DNA from: Calditrichota bacterium
GTDB taxonomy: Bacteria; Calditrichota; Calditrichia; Calditrichales; Calditrichaceae
Direction of reading: 5' to 3'
Assembly (NCBI GenBank): GCA_024278715.1
Contig: JAJRSN010000240.1
Span: forward strand, 1 to 13,554
DNA length: 13,554 bases
This document shows, one piece after another, positions 7,205 through 13,554 of the stretch; position 1 is the first letter of the stretch; the number at the start of each line of letters is the position of its first letter. The translations under genes and the position numbers were made by a program. The notes beneath the pieces are model-generated. The model was not told where the DNA came from. It ran no database searches and saw only the letters and a list, made by a program, of their open reading frames with translations.

Positions 7205-8083
7205 ATGAAAACCCATTACGATTGTATTCCCTGTATTTTAAGGCAAACAATAGAAACCGTTCAACTTGCCGTTGACGACAAAGTGCTGCAAACGGAAGCG
7301 ATTAATAAAGTATTGGATTTATTGACGCATATCGATTATAATACGCCGCCTCCCATAATCGGAAAAGAGGTGTATCGGATCATTTATGAAGTTACCGGCA
7401 ATCCGGATCCTTATCGCGAACTGAAGCATAAATACAATGCCCTCGGTTTGGCTTTGTACGATGAACTGCTTCGTCAGGTGTACCGGAGTTCCGAACCGGT
7501 AATGATGGCGGCAAAATTAGCCGTCGCGGGCAATGTAATCGATTTTGGAGCAAAAACCAATGAAATAGATATTCAAGAGACAGTTCAAAATATCGACAAA
7601 CTCTATTTCGAAATCAATCATTTCGATCGGTTGATCGAAGACTTGAAAAAAGCAAAAAAAGTGCTCTATCTTGCGGATAATGCGGGAGAAATTGTTTTTG
7701 ACCGCTTGTTCATTGAGATATTGCAACGTTATTATCCCGAGATAGGGCTGGAATTTACCGTGGCTGTGCGCGGTGCTCCGATTATAAATGACGCCACAAA
7801 AGAAGACGCCATAATGGTGGGTCTGGATAAAATCGCTAAAATAATCGACAACGGAGACACCGCCCCGGCAACCGATTTGGAGCACGCTTCTCCGGAAATG
7901 AAAAAAGCTTACCGTCAGGCAGATCTGATTATTGCCAAAGGCATGGGCAATTATGAAACACTCGACGAAGAAGATCGGTTAATTTACTATTTGCTTCGCG
8001 TAAAATGTTCTTTGGTGAGCCAGGTAATCAGCGCAAAAAAGGGGAGTCTTGTTTTAAAAAGAAACGAGAATTACCGCGGATGA
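7205..8083 (+). CDS. DUF89 / ARMT1-like metal-dependent phosphatase
   Basis: This 292-residue cytoplasmic protein matches the prokaryotic stand-alone branch of the DUF89 family (damage-control phosphatase, subfamily I). Visible hallmarks are the N-terminal DCIPCILRQ (C7 and C10), GNVIDFGA near residue 109, LADNAGEIVFDRL with D158 and N159 expected at the metal site, VAVRGAPIINDAT (R189, N195, D196) and KGMGNYE starting at K245. Family members are metal-dependent phosphatases proposed to remove damaged or over-accumulated phosphometabolites; the substrate of this branch is not settled and cannot be read from the sequence. Length fits the family. GGTGA at 7196-7200 lies four bases before the ATG. 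It follows the kinase by 160 bp with no evident terminator, so co-transcription is possible but not shown, and no coenzyme A or sugar metabolism gene adjoins it. Its end faces the receiver gene at 8175, 91 bp away. Confidence 0.88.
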   Translation: MKTHYDCIPCILRQTIETVQLAVDDKVLQTEAINKVLDLLTHIDYNTPPPIIGKEVYRIIYEVTGNPDPYRELKHKYNALGLALYDELLRQVYRSSEPVMMAAKLAVAGNVIDFGAKTNEIDIQETVQNIDKLYFEINHFDRLIEDLKKAKKVLYLADNAGEIVFDRLFIEILQRYYPEIGLEFTVAVRGAPIINDATKEDAIMVGLDKIAKIIDNGDTAPATDLEHASPEMKKAYRQADLIIAKGMGNYETLDEEDRLIYYLLRVKCSLVSQVISAKKGSLVLKRNENYRG

Positions 8084-8174
8084 GAGATGTATATGCAAAA
8101 ACCGACGTGGCAGAGTACAAAAAATAATGCAAAATTTCTGTTCCGGTATTTAAATGGTTGAAAATTTGTATTCT

Positions 8175-8555
8175 TTAGTCCGTAGAGTTTTGCCGGGATT
8201 TTTGCAGCGCTTTTTCAATTACCTCCAGCAAATGCATCCCGTCAAACGGTTTTTCAATAAAGTCAAACGCTCCGTCCCTTAAAACTTCTGCCTCCGCATC
8301 CTCGGAACTTAATCCCGAAATAATAATGACGGGAAGAGACGGACAAAAACGGTGTATTTTTTTTAACAGAGAAAAACCGTTTAACCCGGGCATCTTAAGG
8401 TCTAACAAAACGCAGTCGAATTTTGGATTATTTAAATATTTTTCCGTTCGGAAAGGATTGGTAAGTATTGTAACGTCATGGCGCTTAAACTCCAGAAGAT
8501 TTTTTACGGAAATTAAAAAATTTTCGTCATCATCGATCGCCAAAATTCTTGCCAT
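8175..8555 (-). CDS. Stand-alone response regulator receiver protein
   Basis: The 126 residues form one CheY-like receiver domain with nothing after it. Visible are the acidic pocket IDDDE (D8-D10), the phospho-acceptor D52 in LLDLKMPGLNG, the switch S80 in IIISG, and K102 in EKPF. All residues needed for phosphotransfer are present. With no output domain it should act by protein-protein contact or as a relay step. The ATG has only a weak upstream site (GAG, 7 bases away). It converges on the DUF89 gene. The nearest kinase is the hybrid protein at 2173-7044, 1.1 kb away on the other strand; pairing them is a guess from distance. The C-terminal tail KSRQNSTD is short, so there is no sign of a truncated output domain. 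Confidence 0.92.
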   Translation of the reverse strand: MARILAIDDDENFLISVKNLLEFKRHDVTILTNPFRTEKYLNNPKFDCVLLDLKMPGLNGFSLLKKIHRFCPSLPVIIISGLSSEDAEAEVLRDGAFDFIEKPFDGMHLLEVIEKALQKSRQNSTD

Positions 8556-8920
8556 GCTAAAACTCGAAAATGATTCTGATTGGAAACATTTTACACAAAT
8601 ACGTTTATTAACGGAAACATGGTTGAAATAATAATAATCACAATTTTTATTTTTTGTTTTAAATCGTAATTTCTAACGCCTTTAAAATTAAGACATTAGA
8701 AAATTTGTCCGGAATTCCCGTTCTTTGAATATTCGTCCATTAATTATATCTGATTCCAAAAATTGTGCCAGAAACAGCCGTTCGGAATTTTTAAATTGAT
8801 TTGAAATTTGCCCCGAAAATATTCGCTTCTTGCATTAAAATTCAGTGATCGCTATTTTCCGGTATTAAGTGTATTTTACAAAGAGAATTAAATTTGTTTA
8901 AGACAGGATAAACAATAACA
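8556..8920. other. Intergenic region between divergent receiver and glycosyltransferase genes
   Basis: 365 bp, very AT-rich, with many stop codons in all frames and no acceptable small gene. It carries the upstream regions of both divergent genes. Only one promoter-like site is clear enough to list (8830-8858). I see no repeat from the flanking families here. Confidence 0.7.
8830..8858 (+). promoter_or_regulatory. Candidate sigma-70-type promoter for the glycosyltransferase gene
   Basis: TTGCAT (8830-8835) and TATTTT (8853-8858) are separated by 17 bases, matching the standard -35/-10 arrangement with four of six positions each. Transcription would start near 8865 and leave a leader of about 55 bases before the GTG. 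In such AT-rich DNA chance matches are common, and if the host is Bacteroidota-like its promoters follow other rules. Confidence 0.3.
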
Positions 8921-10072
8921 GTGAAAAATTACCGCGCCCGCATCATCATCGTCACGATTTCCGATTTACTCTATGAAGCCAACCTGCATCGAAAGGCGCA
9001 TACTCTGGCTAAGGCGGGGTTTAAGGTGACCGTGTTTGCGAGTTTTAATCCCGCTATAGACTTGAATCAATGGCGGGGGATTACATTATACCGGGTCAGG
9101 CTGGTTAAAAGCCCAACGATGCTGCGTTTTGCGCATTTTATTTTTCGGGCGTTCTTTTGGCTGATCAAACAAAAAGCCGATTTATTCATCGCCTACGATT
9201 ATTTACCGCTTCTTCCGCTTCGGTTGAGCGCGTTCTTCCGGAAATGTATTTACGTTTACGACAGCGTTGAACTTTTAACCGGGCTCAATTCGCTGACGGA
9301 TCGTCCGTTGCGCCGTAGATTCTGGAGGTTCTACGAACGCTTTGGAATTCAAAAGGTAAAAGCAGCCTTTACCGTGTGCGAATCGGACGCCGAAGAATTG
9401 CAGCGCGTTTATCCGCAATTGTCAGTTCAGGGATTTGTGCGCAATATTCCGGTTTATCGGGAAACGCCGCCTTCCGCTTTTCTGAGAGAAAAATACAACA
9501 TTCCCCCGAATCGACGCGTCGCAATTTATCAAGGTATGGTTTTTAAGGGACGGGGACTAGAGAGGATCATCGAGGCTTGCAGGGACGTTCCTGATGTTGT
9601 GATCGTTATTGTCGGCGAGGGACCGCTTCGTCCTGAATTGGAAGGAATGACAAAGAAGTTTAATATGAGCGAGCGGGTTATTTTCACGGGACTTGTGCCG
9701 TTTCAAAAGCTGGAGGATTTTACAGCTTCCGCGGATTTCGGCTTTACCGTTATTTCAGGCAAAGGATTGAGTTACTTCCATGCTCTTCCCAACAAACTAT
9801 TCGAATACATTCAGGTGGGAATTCCGGTTATCGGAAGCAATTATCCGGAAATTGCGCGCATTATCGATTCCGAAAAAATCGGTTACACGGTTAATCCCGA
9901 AAGCGTTCAGGAGATAAAAGACGCGGTTCAAAAGATGTTAATGCCGCAAAATTACCGGACGTTTAAGGAACGGTTGAAAAAGATTCGCGCAAAATACACC
10001 TGGCAGGAAGAATCCGAAAAATATCTAAAGATTATCGATTCGGCGTTAAGAGCGTCGGATGAGTCGGGGTAG
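8921..10072 (+). CDS. Glycosyltransferase family 4 (GT-B fold)
   Basis: This 383-residue enzyme should transfer a sugar from an activated donor to a growing glycan at the cytoplasmic face of the membrane. The N-terminal half has the Rossmann-like start RIIIVTISDLLYEANLHRKA and a hydrophobic/basic stretch near 68-85 typical of membrane-associated GT-B enzymes. The C-terminal half carries the GT4 signatures: YQGMVFKGRGLERII (from Y203), GEGPL (232-236), a TGLVPFQKLEDFTASADFG stretch, and LPNKLFEYIQVGIPVIGS around E295, the donor-binding acidic residue. The first acidic residue of the usual E-x7-E pair is not obvious, as in other members with LPNKLFEY. The start is GTG: the frame closes at 8909 and no ATG occurs until well into the domain. 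AGGA lies 12 bases upstream, a long spacing. It converges on the flippase gene and overlaps it by 27 bp. Donor and acceptor cannot be deduced. Confidence 0.9.
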   Translation: MKNYRARIIIVTISDLLYEANLHRKAHTLAKAGFKVTVFASFNPAIDLNQWRGITLYRVRLVKSPTMLRFAHFIFRAFFWLIKQKADLFIAYDYLPLLPLRLSAFFRKCIYVYDSVELLTGLNSLTDRPLRRRFWRFYERFGIQKVKAAFTVCESDAEELQRVYPQLSVQGFVRNIPVYRETPPSAFLREKYNIPPNRRVAIYQGMVFKGRGLERIIEACRDVPDVVIVIVGEGPLRPELEGMTKKFNMSERVIFTGLVPFQKLEDFTASADFGFTVISGKGLSYFHALPNKLFEYIQVGIPVIGSNYPEIARIIDSEKIGYTVNPESVQEIKDAVQKMLMPQNYRTFKERLKKIRAKYTWQEESEKYLKIIDSALRASDESG

Positions 10073-11437
10073 AAGGGGATTTGTTCTGAGTTCAAATAAA
10101 GCGATCAAAACAAAAAATAAAAACGGAATCCAGACAGGGATTGCCGTAAAAAGAAAAAAGCAGGGCAGAATAAAATAAAACATTTTTAAAAAGATATTAA
10201 GCAGAATTGCGCTCTCGATAAAATTTTTTAAATAGAATAAGAGAACGATCCAGATTAATAAAAAGCTTACCGTAGTAACCGCGGCGGCGGCGATCAATCC
10301 GAATTTAGGAATCAGCCACAGGTTAAAACCTACATTAAAAACAAGAGCTAACGACGAAATGAGCACGAGAATTTTGCTTTTGTTTTTTAAGATCAACCAG
10401 CTATCCATCATTTGCGCGTGTCCGTAAATGATGTAACCGATTCCGACAACGGTGAGAATTTGTTTGCTAATCTCAAAACCCTCCGGAATCATGATCGAAG
10501 GCAGGTAATGAAAAATTAGCACCAATGCCCAAAAAATTCCGGCGCAGCTAATAATGATCAATGAAGAATAGGATTTTAAATTTTGTTTGAAAAAATCTTC
10601 GCCCAGTTCATAAACTCTGGGAAACCACACGTAATTGGTATGGACGACAAAAATCATGATCATGGCGGCAAAACGATACCCGTAATTGTAAATTCCGGTT
10701 ATCTTTAAGCCCAGGTAAAATTTAATAACGTAATGATCGCTCTGATACAATAAGTAACTGATCAGAGTAACCAGCATAAGAGGAAAGCCGGTTCGGAAAA
10801 GAAGGGTTAAGTCGGGTAAACTGAGTTTTGAGCGCAGCGCTTTTTTCCAGAGAGAAAAACTATTGACAAAAAGTATTCCGTTGGAAAGAAAGAAAGCGTA
10901 AAAAAACGACTTTAAACCCAAACCCGCCATCAGCCCGATCAGAAAGAGAATAAAAAAAGAACCCTGGGCGATAAGATTGCTTTTCAGATAAGAACCGCTT
11001 TGCCGCTGTGCGCTAAAAAAAGTGATGATCAGAGTAGTGACGGCATTTACTCCGATCAACGCGGGAAGTAAGTAAAACGGAAAGGTAATCGAGCGTTCGA
11101 AAAGAACACCGTTAAGCGCCGCATCGACCGGAAAGGTAACAATGACGATCAGTATTACAAAGGTTAAAACAAACAGGAACGCGTTGTTCAAAAAACGGAT
11201 ACGATCCGCCGGAGTGTATTCGGGAATGAGACGGAACAAGCCCTGTTCAACTCCGGCGAGAATCAGGGTAGAGCCAAGCGTGATGTAGAGCCGGTACAGC
11301 GTGTAAAGACCGAATTCTTCCGCGGTTAAAATATGGGCGATATACGGAAGCAGAAAAAAGGGCAGAATGCGAGTGACGCCTCCGGAAAGCAGATAACGGG
11401 AAAGATCGCGGATGCTGCTGGAAAATTGAAATTTCAT
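10046..11437 (-). CDS. Wzx-like polysaccharide / oligosaccharide flippase
   Basis: About 463 residues, almost wholly hydrophobic, with some 12-14 membrane helices. It fits the MATE/MVF-type flippases that move lipid-linked oligosaccharides across the inner membrane. Typical features are the N-terminal LLSGGVTRILPFFLLPYIAH and FGLYTLY, the mid-protein YQSDHYVIKFYLG followed by TGIYNYGYRF, and the late VGFNLWLIPKFGLIAAAA. I place the start at the ATG at 11437 because AAGG sits five bases upstream and the first helix region follows. A longer frame from 11479 would overlap the acyltransferase gene by 35 bp and add 14 residues with no family character. The 7-bp gap and overlapping signals suggest translation coupled to the acyltransferase. 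Its 3' end overlaps the convergent glycosyltransferase gene. Confidence 0.9.
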   Translation of the reverse strand: MKFQFSSSIRDLSRYLLSGGVTRILPFFLLPYIAHILTAEEFGLYTLYRLYITLGSTLILAGVEQGLFRLIPEYTPADRIRFLNNAFLFVLTFVILIVIVTFPVDAALNGVLFERSITFPFYLLPALIGVNAVTTLIITFFSAQRQSGSYLKSNLIAQGSFFILFLIGLMAGLGLKSFFYAFFLSNGILFVNSFSLWKKALRSKLSLPDLTLLFRTGFPLMLVTLISYLLYQSDHYVIKFYLGLKITGIYNYGYRFAAMIMIFVVHTNYVWFPRVYELGEDFFKQNLKSYSSLIIISCAGIFWALVLIFHYLPSIMIPEGFEISKQILTVVGIGYIIYGHAQMMDSWLILKNKSKILVLISSLALVFNVGFNLWLIPKFGLIAAAAVTTVSFLLIWIVLLFYLKNFIESAILLNIFLKMFYFILPCFFLFTAIPVWIPFLFFVLIALFELRTNPLLPRLIRRS

Positions 11438-11442
11438 TTTAG

Positions 11443-11447
11443 CCTTA
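11443..11447 (-). promoter_or_regulatory. Ribosome binding site overlapping a stop codon
   Basis: On the minus strand TTAAGG contains the TAA stop of the acyltransferase (11445-11447) and the AAGG that should bind 16S rRNA for the flippase, five bases before its ATG at 11437. This decides the flippase start and points to re-initiation by ribosomes finishing the upstream gene. Confidence 0.65.
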
Positions 11448-12428
11448 ACGCTGCTGTGGTGACCATAATAGCAACTCAAAAGTATCGCGGAACAGACCCC
11501 GCGCGCCGAAATTCTCTTTGAATTTTCCCAAGCCCCAATTGGGGTCCATGTTCACAGTAAAAATGCCGAAGTCGTAAAAGCGATAGCCCTCATTTACAGC
11601 CCATTGAAAGATGTGGTAAAATAAATTATTGACCGAACGGTATTGTTGATATTCTTTATTATCGCTGATATAAAAAGCCAAAACAACTTTCGGAGTGCAG
11701 ATAAAATTCACCACGCCCGCGATCATTTGGTCGTTCAGGTAAGCAGCCCAGAGCTCGATTCTGTCCGGGAAGAGTTGCGCCAAAAGTTTGAGTTCTTTTA
11801 GGGTGTGGGTGGGAGTGACATTGTGGCGTAATTTTAAATTACGTTTCAGAATTTTGTAGTAGGTGTCGTAATCATCCGAAAGGCGGATTTGAATTCCCGA
11901 TTTCATCGATTTTCGGGTGGCGGTGCGCGCCTCGCTTTTAAACATGGGCAGAATTTGTTCCGTGGAATCGGGCAATTGCACAACACTGGATATCTCGCGC
12001 CTCAGGTAGCGGAAACCGTTTTGCAGCATGGCAAAATCGATGTAATTTGAATATCGGGTCATATAAACAAGAGGAGGGAGCGTGATAAGAATTCTGGTAA
12101 ATCCGTTGTTGCGGGCATACACTTTTAAAGCCTCGACCAATTCAAAGGCGTCTTTGATTCCCGCGTCACGATAGACAAACCCGCCGTATGAAGCGCCGCG
12201 GTGCGAATACAAAACCTTATCCTTATCCATCTGCATTTCAATTGCCGGAAGAACGGCTTGCACTGAATTTTTTTTCTTAAAGATTAAGGAGTGGTCTGTA
12301 AAACGGTCTTTGGGATGGTAGCTTAAAAATTTGCGCGTGTGAAAAATGGTTCCGTTATCGGCTTGCCACACATATCGATCCCACCAGTCGGCGTCGTCTT
12401 CGGAGTAACGAAAAACCGTCAAACTCAT
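11445..12428 (-). CDS. FemAB / GNAT-like acyltransferase
   Basis: About 327 residues, cytoplasmic, with the double-GNAT layout of FemAB-related and Acetyltransf_6-type proteins, which transfer aminoacyl or acyl groups to cell-wall or glycan precursors. Visible are DNGTIFHTRKFL (24-35), SHRGASYGGF (75-84, the family's substrate-side loop), RTATRKSMKSGI (168-179), LWAAYLNDQMIAGVVNF (226-242), YRSVNNLFYHIFQWA (263-277), GYRFYDFG (281-288) and KFKENFG (302-308). I chose the ATG at 12428 because AAAGGAAA (12432-12439) precedes it at good spacing and the domain starts right after; the longer frame from 12506 adds 26 residues without such a site. It sits upstream of the flippase, so a likely job is acylation of a glycan repeat unit before export. 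Peptidoglycan or lipid modification is also possible. Confidence 0.82.
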   Translation of the reverse strand: MSLTVFRYSEDDADWWDRYVWQADNGTIFHTRKFLSYHPKDRFTDHSLIFKKKNSVQAVLPAIEMQMDKDKVLYSHRGASYGGFVYRDAGIKDAFELVEALKVYARNNGFTRILITLPPLVYMTRYSNYIDFAMLQNGFRYLRREISSVVQLPDSTEQILPMFKSEARTATRKSMKSGIQIRLSDDYDTYYKILKRNLKLRHNVTPTHTLKELKLLAQLFPDRIELWAAYLNDQMIAGVVNFICTPKVVLAFYISDNKEYQQYRSVNNLFYHIFQWAVNEGYRFYDFGIFTVNMDPNWGLGKFKENFGARGLFRDTFELLLWSPQQR

Positions 12429-12553
12429 GTATTTCCTTTCAATTTGTTCTTTCGGGCGAACGCTTTGTGAAGCGAATAAAAGAATCCGTCTCTCAGTAAA
12501 CCGCAACAGGGAACAAGAAACTTATTACCTCTCCGATTTCGGACACCGCGTTC

Positions 12554-12572
12554 CCGATTTCCGAAAAATCGG
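12554..12572. repeat. Small hairpin between the SRPBCC and acyltransferase genes
   Basis: CCGATTT (12554-12560) and AAATCGG (12566-12572) pair over 7 bp with a 5-base loop. It starts 9 bp beyond the SRPBCC stop codon in the reading direction of that gene. No T-run follows on the minus strand, so it is not a standard terminator. It could slow transcription or protect an mRNA end. A related CCGATTTCGG lies next to it near 12533. Confidence 0.4.
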
Positions 12573-12580
12573 ATCGGTAT

Positions 12581-13027
12581 TTATTCATCCATCTGTTCGC
12601 ACAAATCTTTTAACGCCTTATTCATTCTTTTGAAGCCCGCCAGAGTGCTCCATTCCAATCTGCTCCAGAGCAGAGGCACCAGCAATCCTTTGAAATGTTC
12701 ATTATGAATGAATTTTGTTTTATTCTCTTCCACAGAAGATAAACAGAAAATGTGCTCGACATCGAAAACGCCGGGCAAAAGCATTTTTCCGAGCCAGCGG
12801 AATTCTTTTCCTTCGGTTACCTTAATAATTTTGGGTTTAAACAGGCGCGGTTTTTCGCCCGGAGCTTTTACAATTACCGATATCTTTTTCCCGGGCTGCA
12901 AAGTTCCTTTGGCGTAAATGATGAAAGGATTCCAGGTGGTGTATTGGGAAAAATCGCTGAGCGCCGCCCACACTTTTTCTATCGGTGCGTCAATAATAAG
13001 TTCTGTAAAAATGGTGCGCATCGCCAT
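12581..13027 (-). CDS. SRPBCC (START-like / polyketide-cyclase-2 type) domain protein
   Basis: About 148 residues forming a single helix-grip domain that binds a hydrophobic ligand in a central cavity. The opening TELIIDAPIEKVWAALSDFS with WNPF at 32-35 is characteristic, followed by the alternating strands KISVIVKA and KPKIIKV, and a long C-terminal helix (~125-148) that would close the pocket. I chose the ATG at 13027, two codons before the domain, because GGGGAG (13038-13043) lies ten bases upstream and the resulting length fits the family. The frame open to 13147 would add 40 residues lacking domain character. The ligand is unknown. It precedes the acyltransferase by 152 bp with a hairpin between, so membership of the same transcript is uncertain. 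Confidence 0.85.
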   Translation of the reverse strand: MAMRTIFTELIIDAPIEKVWAALSDFSQYTTWNPFIIYAKGTLQPGKKISVIVKAPGEKPRLFKPKIIKVTEGKEFRWLGKMLLPGVFDVEHIFCLSSVEENKTKFIHNEHFKGLLVPLLWSRLEWSTLAGFKRMNKALKDLCEQMDE

Positions 13028-13409
13028 ACTTATTAAACTCCCCATTTTCATCGGGACGGAGTTGTTGTTCACAAACATCGCCCCGCAGCTATTTGATCGG
13101 TTCGGGCGATTATGACTTAAAATAAAAGTTAAACCGTTGCAATTCAAATAGATTTGAACGATCGGGCTATGATCTTTCTTTTGGAAGATTAAATTTGGCG
13201 AAAATTGTTAACAGATTATTACTTAAATTTTTTCTTTTTTGGCAGAAGTTATTAAGCGGGTTCTCAAATAATCGTAATGCGTAATGCGTATAAATGATTA
13301 TCGACATTTAATCAAATGTAATTAAAAAGAAGCTAAAACTCTAACTTCTATATTTAATTTAAGATTTACGATTTTCCTCTTCCGTTAACCTTGTTACTTT
13401 GTAATTCAT
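13028..13409. other. Non-coding region upstream of the SRPBCC gene
   Basis: This AT-rich stretch holds the presumed promoter region of the minus-strand cluster and no convincing gene. It contains two in-register 7-bp words GTAATGC, GTAATGC (13274-13287) and, near 13391-13404, TTGTTACTTTGTAA. The latter is the reverse complement of the ACAAAGTAACAA phrase in the left repeat island. The repeat families of the left island therefore recur here in both orientations. Confidence 0.65.
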
Positions 13410-13554
13410 CTGCCGGACGCGAAAAAAAACCGCAAAGCTCTCAAAGGATTCACAAAGTACACAAAGAAAATTTTCTTCTGTTTTTTAATTATGTCTCAAG
13501 AAGAATGGAATTTTGCTACTCATCACCCGTCACGTCTTTGTAGTTAATTCGTTA
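13410..13554 (-). repeat. Long inverted repeat, right copy
   Basis: 145 bp, reverse complement of 1334-1479 with a single one-base difference in the A/T run. It extends to the last base of the window, so its outer limit is unknown. On the left side identity stops cleanly at 13410. Between the two copies lie the seven larger genes and the small gene. Confidence 0.95.

Noticed and set aside
7517..7885. 122-codon minus-strand frame
   Set aside because: It is antisense to the DUF89 gene, whose family motifs are clear; no ribosome binding site and a composition rich in C, F, H and I typical of an antisense shadow.
8084..8174. Bidirectional terminator between the convergent DUF89 and receiver genes
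   Set aside because: No stem of useful length with a flanking T-run is visible in the 91-bp gap.
8326..8631. 101-codon plus-strand frame
   Set aside because: It is antisense to the receiver gene, which has all catalytic residues.
12752..13036. Plus-strand frames of 65-94 codons over 12708-13115
   Set aside because: They are antisense to the SRPBCC gene, mutually overlapping and without family features.
1334..13554. The whole bracketed segment as a composite transposon
   Set aside because: No transposase or integrase gene is present inside, the repeats carry no coding sequence, and target-site duplications cannot be seen because the right edge is the window end.

Overview
The window looks like a chromosomal stretch of an AT-rich, Gram-negative bacterium of the Bacteroidota / Ignavibacteriota / Calditrichota type (FCB group). 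This is inference, based on three things: a giant hybrid sensor kinase with an extracytoplasmic two-propeller plus Y_Y_Y sensor, which is typical of that group; weak or absent Shine-Dalgarno sites on some genes beside good ones on others; and intergenic DNA packed with dispersed repeats and short palindromes. No rRNA, tRNA, CRISPR array, transposase or phage gene is visible.

Layout. Positions 1-1479 are a repeat island without genes. It holds a ~300-bp tandem repeat (two full copies plus the start of a third) with nested palindromes, blocks of degenerate 7-bp repeats, a 59-bp two-level palindrome, a 127-bp tandem duplication, and a 146-bp element that recurs in inverted orientation at the right edge (13410-13554). 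A 59-codon gene with a good ribosome binding site lies next to the island on the minus strand (1536-1715). Then come a 1623-residue hybrid histidine kinase (2173-7044, +), a DUF89/ARMT1-type metal-dependent phosphatase (7205-8083, +) and a stand-alone receiver protein (8175-8555, -).

The right half is a small cell-surface glycan locus. A family-4 glycosyltransferase (8921-10072, +) runs tail-to-tail, with a 27-bp overlap, into a minus-strand cluster read from right to left: SRPBCC-fold protein (12581-13027), FemAB/GNAT-like acyltransferase (11445-12428) and Wzx-like flippase (10046-11437). The last two are spaced 7 bp apart, with the flippase ribosome binding site overlapping the acyltransferase stop codon. 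The region 13028-13554 is again non-coding and repeat-bearing.

How they may work together (inference): glycosyltransferase, acyltransferase and flippase fit assembly, decoration and export of a lipid-linked surface glycan. The hybrid kinase has no DNA-binding output of its own, and the nearby lone receiver is a possible but unproven partner. Starts of three minus-strand genes were moved inward from the longest reading frame because internal ATGs carry the better ribosome binding sites or the domain start.
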